Shown: piece after piece, positions 1-6,179 of the stretch
How the letters are laid out: the number at the start of each line of letters is the position of its first letter
Numbering within the stretch: position 1 is the stretch's first letter
Notes under the pieces: model-generated
What the model saw: only the letters and a program-made list of their open reading frames with translations
Told to the model about the DNA's origin: nothing
Databases searched by the model: none
Position numbers and translations under genes: made by a program
Source: DAOUTY01 sp964453665
GTDB taxonomy: Bacteria > Chloroflexota > Dehalococcoidia > SZUA-161
Length of the DNA: 10,261 nucleotides
Assembly (NCBI GenBank): GCA_964453665.1
Contig: CAYVQT010000084.1
Location: forward strand, 1-10,261
Direction of reading: 5' to 3'

Positions 1-16
1 TTCTTTATGACGCAAC

Positions 17-22
17 TATAAT
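17..22 (+). promoter_or_regulatory. Possible -10 box (TATAAT) at window edge
   Basis: A perfect TATAAT lies at 17-22. Its -35 partner would fall outside the window, so it cannot be tested here. It could be an upstream or alternative promoter for the csm operon, or a chance match in a locally AT-rich stretch. Confidence 0.25.
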
Positions 23-59
23 GCATTCAGTAACTTTTATTATGAGTCAATTCGTTCTC

Positions 60-88
60 TTTACAAAACCGTATTTATGGTTTAGTAT
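60..88 (+). promoter_or_regulatory. Sigma70-like promoter of the csm operon
   Basis: TTTACA (60-65, five of six matches to TTGACA) is separated by 17 bp from TAGTAT (83-88, four of six matches to TATAAT). Transcription would start near 95, leaving about 54 nt of leader before the cas10 ATG at 149. No other gene lies between this element and cas10, so it is the best candidate for driving the whole csm-cas6 operon and probably the leaderless array as well. This is a consensus match only. Confidence 0.5.
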
Positions 89-148
89 CGTGCGAGACCT
101 TCCCCATTGATATCAAACTTTTAGCTCTTCTGAGCAGCCAAACTTACT

Positions 149-1204
149 ATGTTCAACCAGCTAGAATATCAGACAGTAATCCTGGCGGCATTGCTCCATG
201 ACATAGGTAAGTTTTTGCAACGTGGCTCTTTTGGCAAGCTCGACATTTCCGGGAAACACCCGCAGGTCTCCGCCAATTTCGTTTCAGCTTTTGGCGAATA
301 CTTCAGCCATGTAGCCGACCTTACTCTGTTGACAACTCTAGTCCAGAGGCATCACGAGTCATCACATTTTCCCTCTGAACTCAGGGTTCAGGATGTAGCC
401 GATGAGCACGTCCGTTCGCTGGCTTACCTTGTTAGCAAGGCTGATAACCTGTCCTCGGCTGAACGCGGAGAAAGCCTCGAACAATGGGACGATTTCAAGG
501 CTGTACCCATGGCCTCTGTTTTTGGAAGAGTTAAGCTGGATAGCAAAGAGGAGCCCGTTACCCTGCACCATCACCTGGCACCGCTTGCCTCTGTTGGAAC
601 TCTGGGAGGTATCTTCGCCGAGGACTTTGACTATTACTCCGCAAACGAGATGAACCAGCATTTACAGTCTTTTGGCAGTGACTTCAGGAAGCTATTGGAA
701 AATCTCGATGTCTCGAACTTCGAATGCGTTTGTTCGCATCTCCTGGGCATTCTTCACAGGTATACCTGGTGCATTCCAAGCAACACTCAGGAGAAAGTGC
801 CCGACGTTTCTCTCTTAGACCACCTCAAGACAACCGCGGCTATAGCTGCCTGCCTCTATCAGTATCACTCGGCTGAAGATGCGCTGGATGAAAAGCATAT
901 TCAGAAGGATAGCGACAGGTTCTTTATGGCTGTGGGTGACCTTTCGGGGATACAGAACTATATCTTCGATATAGCGACTTCAGGTGCCGGCGGTGTTGCC
1001 AGGAGGCTCAGAGCCAGATCGTTGTTTGTTCAACTAGTCTCTGAAGCTGTTTCTCACATGCTTCTGAGAAAACTGGGTCTCCCTTTGACCAACGCAATAA
1101 TGGTCTCCGGCGGCAAGTTCTATTGCCTCTTGCCCAACACAGAACGGGCAACTTCAACGCTGAAAGACGTCCAGTGGTCAGTTGACCGCTGGTTTCTACA
1201 ATAG
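149..1204 (+). CDS. cas10: Cas10 N-terminal part: HD nuclease and start of Palm1
   Basis: This is the 351-residue product expected if the amber codon stops translation. It holds the complete HD phosphohydrolase-type domain, whose LLHDIGK motif at 15-21 supplies the metal-binding H17-D18, plus the helical linker and the first strands and helix of Palm1 (GDLSGIQNYIF, then GGVARRLRARS near 279-289). It lacks the zinc element, Palm2 and GGDD. It could at most be a stand-alone HD DNase and could not make cyclic oligoadenylate. The break falls inside a folded domain, not in a linker, so a stable natural split protein seems unlikely. Confidence 0.7.
   Translation: MFNQLEYQTVILAALLHDIGKFLQRGSFGKLDISGKHPQVSANFVSAFGEYFSHVADLTLLTTLVQRHHESSHFPSELRVQDVADEHVRSLAYLVSKADNLSSAERGESLEQWDDFKAVPMASVFGRVKLDSKEEPVTLHHHLAPLASVGTLGGIFAEDFDYYSANEMNQHLQSFGSDFRKLLENLDVSNFECVCSHLLGILHRYTWCIPSNTQEKVPDVSLLDHLKTTAAIAACLYQYHSAEDALDEKHIQKDSDRFFMAVGDLSGIQNYIFDIATSGAGGVARRLRARSLFVQLVSEAVSHMLLRKLGLPLTNAIMVSGGKFYCLLPNTERATSTLKDVQWSVDRWFLQ
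1202..1204 (+). other. In-frame amber codon inside cas10
   Basis: The codon order is CTA CAA TAG CTC AAC, in the same frame as the upstream and downstream cas10 coding sequence. CAG, AAG or GAG would each become TAG by one base change, and the local protein pattern (FLQ-x-LNGELAL) suits Q, K or E at this place. TAG is the normal stop of cas10 itself, csm3 and the HIT gene here, so general reassignment of TAG is unlikely. Confidence 0.95.
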
Positions 1205-1378
1205 CTCAACGGCGAGCTAGCGCTCAACATTAGCGGAACTGCATTTGGCGATAAGGGCTTAGGTTCAAAGCAGCGCGAAGAGGGTGGTTTCGGCACTGTT
1301 ATCGCTAGGTCGTCCGAGAGGCTGGCCCTCCGAAAAGGTCGGCGTTTCGCCGATGCACTCGCATCGCCAGACGGATGG

Positions 1379-2605
1379 TTGGAGAATGTCTTTACCCTTG
1401 ATGTGTCCTTCGAGGGGCAGCAGTCCTGTCTTTCCTGTCGTAAACATCCCCGGAGTGAAAACTCGGAATTATGCGATCGCTGCGAGCTGGACCGTCAAAC
1501 AGGTGCGATCCTGCCGAAGTCGAAATACTTCGCCTTTTATGATAATGAGCACGACGGCGTTATTCCACTCGCCGGCTATTCAGCCTCGTTACTGAAAGAC
1601 CACCGCGATGTTGGCCGTAAAATCCCCTACCTGCTGCTCAGGCTCAATGATACCGACCTTGCCGAGGTCGCCAAGATACCCGCCCTGCCCAAATATGTGG
1701 CAAAAAATGTAGCTCCGATGCCTGACTGCAACGCCTGCTCACATCGGCAAAGGTGTACCGCCAGAGATGAATCGACTGTTGCCGCCGAGATAGCCACTTT
1801 TGGCTGCATAGCCAACCGTGCTCTGGGAAGATCGCTGCTCGGCTTCTTGAAAGCAGACGCAGACAAGATGTCTCACATCTTTCGCTTCGGCCTGAAAAGA
1901 GATAGCGCTGACGGTGACAGGAATGTCGACACCATCTCGCGCCTTTCGACACTCAGCCGACAGCTTGACACCTTTTTCACAGGGTGGATGCAGCATTTAG
2001 CTGAGGCCGAGTTTAACGATTGCTACACAGTGTTCTCCGGCGGCGATGATCTATTCTTCGTGGGGCCTTGGGACAGGATCATAGCCCTGGCGGAACGGGT
2101 AAACCGGGACTTTCGCAGACTCACGGCTAACCCGGATATTACCCTATCCGTTGGCATAGCAACTACGCAGAGCCGCTATCCTGTTGCCAGGGCTGGTGAG
2201 CTGGCAGAAAACGCTCTGGAGAAGTCGAAGCAGGCGGGAGGAGATAGCTTGACCCTGCTGGGCAGCACCCTGTCGTGGCCCCAGTGGGAGTCAGTAAGGG
2301 CTGAATGGGAGACACTCAAGCCACACCTCGATAAAATACCATCTGCCTTCCTTCATGCGCTGGTACAGTATGGATCTATGTGGCGGCGCTACATAAAGGA
2401 GGGCGACACGATGGGTCTCCGCTACCAGCCGCTGCTAGCCTACAACATGGCACGCAACTTAGATGCCCGTCAGATGCCGGATGTGTATCACTGGGCTGAA
2501 GGGCTCCTGAAGATTAAACCAGGTGATGCCAGACAGCACTTAATTCTGGACAACCTTGGCCTCATCGCTACTTTATTGATTCTAAGCAGGGAGAGAGGAG
2601 GATAG
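1379..2605 (+). CDS. cas10: Cas10 C-terminal part: zinc element and GGDD Palm2
   Basis: This is the rest of cas10 in the same frame. The first ordinary start codon after the TAG is TTG at 1379, but it has no convincing Shine-Dalgarno site and would delete the second half of Palm1. It is therefore listed as the boundary of the fragment, not as a proven start; the open frame itself runs from 1205. Contents in numbering from 1379: zinc-binding CxxC pairs (C17/C20, C32/C35), a second cysteine group (C117, C120, C126), the LKADADKM strand of Palm2 (about 157-164) and the GGDD active site (221-224). A helical C-terminal domain resembling Cas10 domain D4 follows. All cyclase residues that can be recognised are intact. 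Confidence 0.75.
   Translation: MENVFTLDVSFEGQQSCLSCRKHPRSENSELCDRCELDRQTGAILPKSKYFAFYDNEHDGVIPLAGYSASLLKDHRDVGRKIPYLLLRLNDTDLAEVAKIPALPKYVAKNVAPMPDCNACSHRQRCTARDESTVAAEIATFGCIANRALGRSLLGFLKADADKMSHIFRFGLKRDSADGDRNVDTISRLSTLSRQLDTFFTGWMQHLAEAEFNDCYTVFSGGDDLFFVGPWDRIIALAERVNRDFRRLTANPDITLSVGIATTQSRYPVARAGELAENALEKSKQAGGDSLTLLGSTLSWPQWESVRAEWETLKPHLDKIPSAFLHALVQYGSMWRRYIKEGDTMGLRYQPLLAYNMARNLDARQMPDVYHWAEGLLKIKPGDARQHLILDNLGLIATLLILSRERGG
2597..2601 (+). promoter_or_regulatory. Shine-Dalgarno site of csm2
   Basis: GGAGG, 6 nt before ATG 2608, lies inside the last codons of cas10. It fixes the csm2 start and implies translational coupling with the end of cas10. Confidence 0.8.
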
Positions 2606-2607
2606 TT

Positions 2608-3066
2608 ATGGTCGGTCGAAGAGATCAATATGATCAGAGAAGACCTCCACCAGCAAGGCTTCCGCAGGGGTATCTTCGGGAAGGCTATTTTGATGCGAAA
2701 GGCAACCTGCGCCCCGAGGTTATCACGGACTTGGCAGAGGAAGTAGCCAGAGCACTGGGGAATGCTCGCCCGGGCATGGCTTCCACTCAACTGCGCCGGT
2801 TCTATAACAAGACCCGCTTCATAAAGCAGAGGCTGGAGAGCGGAACAGCCTGGGACAAGGTGGTCAGCGACATTCACAGCTTGAAACGCGACGCTGCTAA
2901 TGCTGTGGGCAAGGAGAATGCACCACGCATTTTCAAGGATTTCATAGATGTTAATGTTCAACTGGCGGTGCAAAACAAGGAATCCTTCATAAAGGGGTTC
3001 CTGCAACATTTTGAAAGCGTAGTAGCATACCGTAAATATCAGGAGAGCACACTATCAAGATTTTAA
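2608..3066 (+). CDS. csm2: Csm2, small subunit of the type III-A complex
   Basis: Csm2 is the all-helical small subunit (Cas11-like) that lines the crRNA-target duplex in the Csm complex. The 152-residue product has the family's expected length and shows its two recognisable blocks: the TQLRRFYNKTR helix at about 60-70 and the C-terminal FIKGFLQHFESVVAYRKY helix at about 127-144. The N-terminal 25 residues are basic and proline-rich and probably disordered. The gene starts 2 nt after the cas10 stop with a good GGAGG. Its frame is intact, so loss of Cas10, if real, has not yet been followed by decay here. Confidence 0.9.
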   Translation: MVGRRDQYDQRRPPPARLPQGYLREGYFDAKGNLRPEVITDLAEEVARALGNARPGMASTQLRRFYNKTRFIKQRLESGTAWDKVVSDIHSLKRDAANAVGKENAPRIFKDFIDVNVQLAVQNKESFIKGFLQHFESVVAYRKYQESTLSRF

Positions 3067-3071
3067 GGAGG
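3065..3071 (+). promoter_or_regulatory. Shine-Dalgarno site of csm3
   Basis: AAGGAGG overlaps the csm2 stop codon (3064-3066) and stands 7 nt before ATG 3079. It is the strongest ribosome binding site in the operon, which fits the need for several Csm3 copies per complex. Confidence 0.8.
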
Positions 3072-3078
3072 GGAAATC

Positions 3079-3735
3079 ATGGCGCTGAAGCTGGAAAAAC
3101 ATGTCAAGATAGATGGAAAACTGACACTGAAGACCGGAATGCGAATAGGGGGCTCGAAAGAGGAGATAGAAATCGGGGGCATGGACAATCCTATTATCCG
3201 TGATCCACTTTCCGAGCTTCCCTATATTCCCGGGTCTTCGCTCAAGGGAAAGATTCGGTCTTCGCTGGAATACAAACACGGCAAGGTTGGTCCGGATGGC
3301 ATGCCCTGTGGTTGTAGACAGCGGGACTGCCTGGTCTGCCGTATCTTTGGTCCACATATTCAGCGCGGTAGTAGAGAGCATGACCTGGGCCCGTCCCGAC
3401 TAATCGTTAGAGACGCGCTGCTCCCGGAGGAATCGAAGAAGGATTTAGAGAAGCTAAAGGAAAAGGGATTGCTGTACGCAGAGACCAAGACGGAGAACAT
3501 CATCGACCGCAGGACAGGTGTTGCCGCTAGTAGGGGCGGACCTAGAACCCAGGAGCGTGTTCCTGCCGGAGCCAGCTTCGACTTTCACATGTCAATACGA
3601 ATCTTCGATGATGACGACGAGGAAAAACTGGTCTCCTTTGTTGAGGAGGGGCGCAAGCTTTTGGGCGAAGAGTACCTGGGTGGCTCTGGCACAAGGGGGT
3701 ATGGCTGGGTCAAAGTGGACTATGAGGTGAGCTAG
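3079..3735 (+). CDS. csm3: Csm3, backbone RNase subunit (Cas7 family)
   Basis: Csm3 is a RAMP protein that forms the helical backbone on the crRNA and cuts bound target RNA at 6-nt steps. The 218-residue protein has the family's usual length. The GGMDNPIIRDP segment places D36 at the position of the catalytic aspartate (D33 in Streptococcus thermophilus Csm3), so target-RNA cleavage should be possible. The glycine-rich PGSSLKGK loop is at 51-58. A C-G-C-x4-C-x2-C group (C77, C79, C84, C87) is a likely zinc site. The ENIIDRRTGVAA and ERVPAG blocks typical of Csm3 follow, and a GGSGTRGYG loop near the C-terminus closes the RRM fold. The gene lies 12 nt after csm2 and 7 nt before csm4. It is intact. 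Confidence 0.95.
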   Translation: MALKLEKHVKIDGKLTLKTGMRIGGSKEEIEIGGMDNPIIRDPLSELPYIPGSSLKGKIRSSLEYKHGKVGPDGMPCGCRQRDCLVCRIFGPHIQRGSREHDLGPSRLIVRDALLPEESKKDLEKLKEKGLLYAETKTENIIDRRTGVAASRGGPRTQERVPAGASFDFHMSIRIFDDDDEEKLVSFVEEGRKLLGEEYLGGSGTRGYGWVKVDYEVS

Positions 3736-3742
3736 GCTGAAC

Positions 3743-4708
3743 ATGGAACTGTACCGAATAGATTACGAGCTTTATTCAGCCACGGCCTCTGCCTGGCAGG
3801 CTGATACCATATCCGGCCACCTCTGCTGGGCACTCAGGTACACCGAAGGGGAAGGCGCACTGGCCCGATTTCTCGATGCCTGTCGTCAGGGACGTCCGCC
3901 CATCCTGGTCTCCAATGGTTTCCCGGCCGGGCTGTTTCCCAGGCTCAGGGTACCACCAGCCCCCTTGGATACCACCGCCACGCTTGAAAACCAGCGGAGG
4001 CAGTCAATGGAGGAAAAGGAGGCCCGCAAGATAGACCACCTGACCCTCGAAGAGTTCAACAACACTATCAACGGTATGCTCGTCCGTCCCTCAAGAAAGG
4101 CGGAAATTTCACAGCGAGTTACCTTGAAGAACCAGATAAACCGCATCACGGGCACCACGGGCGAATCAGGCGAGCTTTACGAATTCGAGGAGTTCCGCTG
4201 CCCTGCGGTATCTATATATGCCAGGATTGAAAACGATTTTATTGAGACAGCACGAACCCTGTTTTCTTTCATCGCCGACAATGGCTACGGTAAGCGCAAG
4301 TCCGTGGGATACGGCGCTATTTCAAGTATGAGCTTTGCACCCCTGGAGGGGCTAAACCCGCCGGAGGATGCTAATGGCTTTGTCAGCCTGTCAAACTTTG
4401 TGCCCGCCAGGGCAGATCCAGTTGTGGGCAGCTGGGACACGATTATCAAATACGGCAAGCTGGGGGAAGAGTACGCCCTGGAAAAATCTGCGTTCAAGAA
4501 ACCTGTGATGATGTTGACGGCGGGCTCCACGTTCTACGATTCACCTGTGAAGCCCTTCTATGGTCGTATGGTTCCCGGCGTAAGCTACAGCTACCCACAG
4601 GTCGTTCAGTACGGTTTTGCCCTGCCCGTACCCGCAAGACTGCCCTCCATGGCGGCATCAATTAGTGCAGGCCTACCGAGAAAACGAAAGGCTGCTGTCC
4701 GGAAATGA
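3743..4708 (+). CDS. csm4: Csm4, crRNA 5'-tag binding subunit (Cas5 family)
   Basis: Csm4 caps the 5' end of the crRNA and bridges Cas10 to the Csm3 backbone. The 321-residue product shows the typical Csm4 pattern: an N-terminal RAMP fold with ADTISGHLCWALRY (about 20-33), NGFPAGLFPR (58-67), a NQINRITGTTGESGELYE block (130-147), a glycine/lysine-rich loop GYGKRKSVGYG (181-191), and a C-terminal block with FKKPVMMLTAGSTF (251-264), FYGRMVPGV and VVQYGFALPVP (287-297). The tail (PRKRKAAVRK) is strongly basic. A GAGGTGAG stretch inside the csm3 end is a plausible ribosome binding site. The stop overlaps the cas6 start (ATGA, 4705-4708). Csm5 would normally be encoded next but is not found. Confidence 0.9.
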   Translation: MELYRIDYELYSATASAWQADTISGHLCWALRYTEGEGALARFLDACRQGRPPILVSNGFPAGLFPRLRVPPAPLDTTATLENQRRQSMEEKEARKIDHLTLEEFNNTINGMLVRPSRKAEISQRVTLKNQINRITGTTGESGELYEFEEFRCPAVSIYARIENDFIETARTLFSFIADNGYGKRKSVGYGAISSMSFAPLEGLNPPEDANGFVSLSNFVPARADPVVGSWDTIIKYGKLGEEYALEKSAFKKPVMMLTAGSTFYDSPVKPFYGRMVPGVSYSYPQVVQYGFALPVPARLPSMAASISAGLPRKRKAAVRK

Positions 4709-5526
4709 TATACTCCGCGGTAGTGAACCTGGAAGCTGAACATGACGCTGAGATGACGTCCTATTTGGGCTACCATGCCCTCGCGCTTTTCCTCGGCCTG
4801 ATACGGAGGGTTGATGAGCAGCTCGCGGAACGACTGCACTCCATGCAGGGATTAAAGCCTTTTACCGTATCACCTCTTCAAGGTAAATATACATATAGGA
4901 AATCGGGCATTTTTATCAGGAAGGGGGCACCTTGCTGGCTGCGTTTCACCGCTCTTGAGGAGGCTATCTTTGCCAGGCTGATGGACAGCTTTATAAAAGG
5001 AGAACAGCATTTGCAGCTTGAACAGGCCGATTTTCGGGTGGCTGATGTAATCACTCATCCCCAGGGTTCGCAGTGGGCGGGGTTTGCCAGCTTCGATGAG
5101 ATGCTGGAGCGAGCTTCAGGGGAGAGAAAGGTATCTCTTAGGTTCGACTCACCCACCGTTTTCCGCTCAGGCGGTAAAAGAAATATCGCATTCCCCTCGC
5201 CGGAACTGGTTTTCGGCAGCCTGCTCAACAAGTGGAACGCCTTTTCAGGAATCGAGCTCAATCCCAGCCTGGTGGATGATGTGGGAAGCGAAGTGCTGGT
5301 TTCCCGCTATAAGCTGGAGACCAAAATGCTTGCCTTTAACAGTTACCAGGAGCTTGGATTTTTAGGTAGCTGCGTATATTCGGCGAATGATGATGTTACC
5401 GGAGATGAGTTGAGGACCTTGAACGCTCTGGCAGATTTCGCTTTCTTCTGCGGTACCGGCGTTAAGACCACTATGGGAATGGGACAGACGCGGAAGCTGA
5501 AGACTGTTATAAAGCAGAGGAGGTAA
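4705..5526 (+). CDS. cas6: Cas6, CRISPR RNA-processing endoribonuclease
   Basis: Cas6 cuts the repeat RNA to make crRNAs with an 8-nt 5' tag, without a metal ion. The 273 residues match the Cas6 pattern: the LHSMQGLKPFTVSPLQG region (44-60; H45 is a candidate catalytic histidine by position), LRFTALEEAIFARL (79-92), the central VSLRFDSPTVFRSGG segment (143-157) with FPSPELVFGSLLNKWN, and the C-terminal glycine-rich loop GTGVKTTMGMGQ (250-261), which is the family signature. It overlaps csm4 by ATGA, so it should be translationally coupled. Csm5 was considered for this position and rejected because of these motifs. The last codons and the TAA stop lie inside the first CRISPR repeat, so the C-terminal residues (about from K270) are encoded by repeat-derived or repeat-like DNA. 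Confidence 0.93.
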   Translation: MIYSAVVNLEAEHDAEMTSYLGYHALALFLGLIRRVDEQLAERLHSMQGLKPFTVSPLQGKYTYRKSGIFIRKGAPCWLRFTALEEAIFARLMDSFIKGEQHLQLEQADFRVADVITHPQGSQWAGFASFDEMLERASGERKVSLRFDSPTVFRSGGKRNIAFPSPELVFGSLLNKWNAFSGIELNPSLVDDVGSEVLVSRYKLETKMLAFNSYQELGFLGSCVYSANDDVTGDELRTLNALADFAFFCGTGVKTTMGMGQTRKLKTVIKQRR

Positions 5527-5547
5527 TCCTCGAAAGGGGATTGGAAC
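5511..5547 (+). repeat. CRISPR repeat 1, overlapping the cas6 3' end
   Basis: From about 5518 onward this copy is identical to the consensus, but its first seven bases differ and are read as cas6 codons. The cas6 TAA stop is at 5524-5526, and its last two bases form the start of the repeat hairpin (5525-5542). Cas6 cutting at the expected site (after 5539) would trim its own mRNA 13 nt after the stop. Confidence 0.9.
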
Positions 5548-6121
5548 CCCCGTATCTCCTCTATGATGGTGGAGAGGATTTGTCCAGGTGTAAAAGGAGG
5601 TAATCCTCGAAAGGGGATTGGAACCCCTTCACGCGCTTGGCTCGCTCCGCCCGCGCCTTCGCCTGTGTAAAAGGAGGTAATCCTCGAAAGGGGATTGGAA
5701 CCCGATATGGTAGACGACGTACTTTTTGCCATTAGGACCCTGGTGTAAAAGGAGGTAATCCTCGAAAGGGGATTGGAACTCTAAAAGCTCTGGATTCTCG
5801 TAGATGTTGCCGATAACTTGTGAAAAAGGAAGTAATCCTCGTAAGGGGATTGGAACTCTTTCATTACAAAGGCAAGCCAGAGTTGTTCCATGCTGTGTGG
5901 AAAAGGAGGTAATCCTCAAAAGGGGATTGGAATTGAGCTTCCCACACTGCAACCATCTTGCTGCTGGAAGTCGCTGAGAACAAGCTAATCCTCGAAAGGG
6001 GATTGGAACATGCCTGGGAGTTATCGGAATAATTCAGCATTAGAAGTGTGTAAAAGGAGGTAATCCTCGAAAGGGGATTGGAACTTGGAGAGAGAGAAAT
6101 CGTAGTTTGAGTTATCTAGGT

Positions 6122-6158
6122 GTGTAAAAGGAGGTAATCCTCGAAAGGGGATTGGAAG
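6122..6158 (+). repeat. CRISPR repeat 9, last repeat, 21 nt before the CARF-HEPN gene
   Basis: The hairpin is identical to the consensus and only the final base differs (C to G). Cas6 cutting here would leave an mRNA 5' end at about 6151, with a crRNA-like tag (ATTGGAAG) followed by a 21-nt leader up to ATG 6180. Confidence 0.85.
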
Positions 6159-6169
6159 GCAACATATTC

Positions 6170-6174
6170 GAGGG
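6170..6174 (+). promoter_or_regulatory. Shine-Dalgarno site of the CARF-HEPN gene
   Basis: GAGGG stands 5 nt before ATG 6180, between the last repeat and the gene. The GGAGG inside repeat 9 is about 45 nt upstream and too far to serve this start. Confidence 0.55.
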
Positions 6175-6179
6175 TAAAT

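Larger units (their letters stand above)
149..2605 (+). pseudogene. cas10: Cas10/Csm1, type III-A large subunit, interrupted by one in-frame TAG
   Basis: Cas10 is the large subunit of the Csm effector complex. It carries an HD-type single-strand DNase and a Palm domain that makes cyclic oligoadenylates from ATP when target RNA is bound. The frame that starts at ATG 149 stays open for 819 codons up to the TAG at 2603-2605, close to the usual length of the family, except for a TAG at codon 352 (1202-1204). Domains in order: HD domain (H17-D18, with H68-H69 and D99 further on), Palm1 starting near the DLSGIQNYIF motif (about 262-273), a cysteine-rich zinc element (C427, C430, C442, C445), a second cysteine cluster (C527, C530, C536), then Palm2 with GGDD at 631-634 (nucleotides 2039-2050). 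Sequence flanking the TAG (WFLQ before, LNGELALNIS after) reads as uninterrupted Palm1. It is the first gene of the operon and ends 2 nt before csm2. No strong Shine-Dalgarno site precedes ATG 149. The defect is a single nonsense codon, not a frameshift, so a recent mutation, a sequencing error or read-through are all possible. Confidence 0.9.
5511..6158 (+). CRISPR. CRISPR array, nine 37-nt repeats and eight spacers
   Basis: Repeats: 5511-5547, 5588-5624, 5665-5701, 5743-5779, 5820-5856, 5897-5933, 5973-6009, 6048-6084, 6122-6158. Spacers are 40, 40, 41, 40, 40, 39, 38 and 37 nt. The repeat starts GTGTAAAAGGAGGT, then forms a hairpin AATCCTC-GAAA-GGGGATT (7 bp with one T-G pair, GNRA tetraloop), and ends with ATTGGAAC, a typical 8-nt crRNA 5' tag. 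That sets crRNA orientation as + strand, with Cas6 cutting expected after GGGG. Repeats 2, 3, 4 and 8 are identical. Repeat 1 differs in its first seven bases, repeat 5 has three changes, repeat 6 three, repeat 7 lacks most of the 5' 14 bases' identity, and repeat 9 ends in G. No leader is visible: upstream is cas6 coding sequence. Confidence 0.97.

Noticed and set aside
1284..1595. Open frame of 103 codons on the + strand overlapping the cas10 break
   Set aside because: It is in another frame, and the cas10 frame itself is open through this region with family-like residues, so no frameshift into this frame is needed.
1202..2605. General reassignment of TAG to an amino acid
   Set aside because: TAG is the natural end of cas10, csm3 and the HIT gene in this window, each with a properly placed next gene, so TAG acts as a stop here.
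2488..3009. Reverse-strand open frame of 173 codons opposite csm2
   Set aside because: It is the shadow of cas10/csm2; csm2 is supported by motifs, length and a strong ribosome site, and the antisense product resembles nothing known.
4705..5526. Calling this gene csm5 because of its place after csm4
   Set aside because: The GTGVKTTMGMGQ C-terminal loop, the KPFTVSPLQG block and the 273-residue length are those of Cas6.
5343..5952. Two reverse-strand open frames across the CRISPR array (5343-5732 and 5629-5952) with a recurring FQSPFEDYLL peptide
   Set aside because: The recurring peptide is the reverse translation of the CRISPR repeat; these are not genes.
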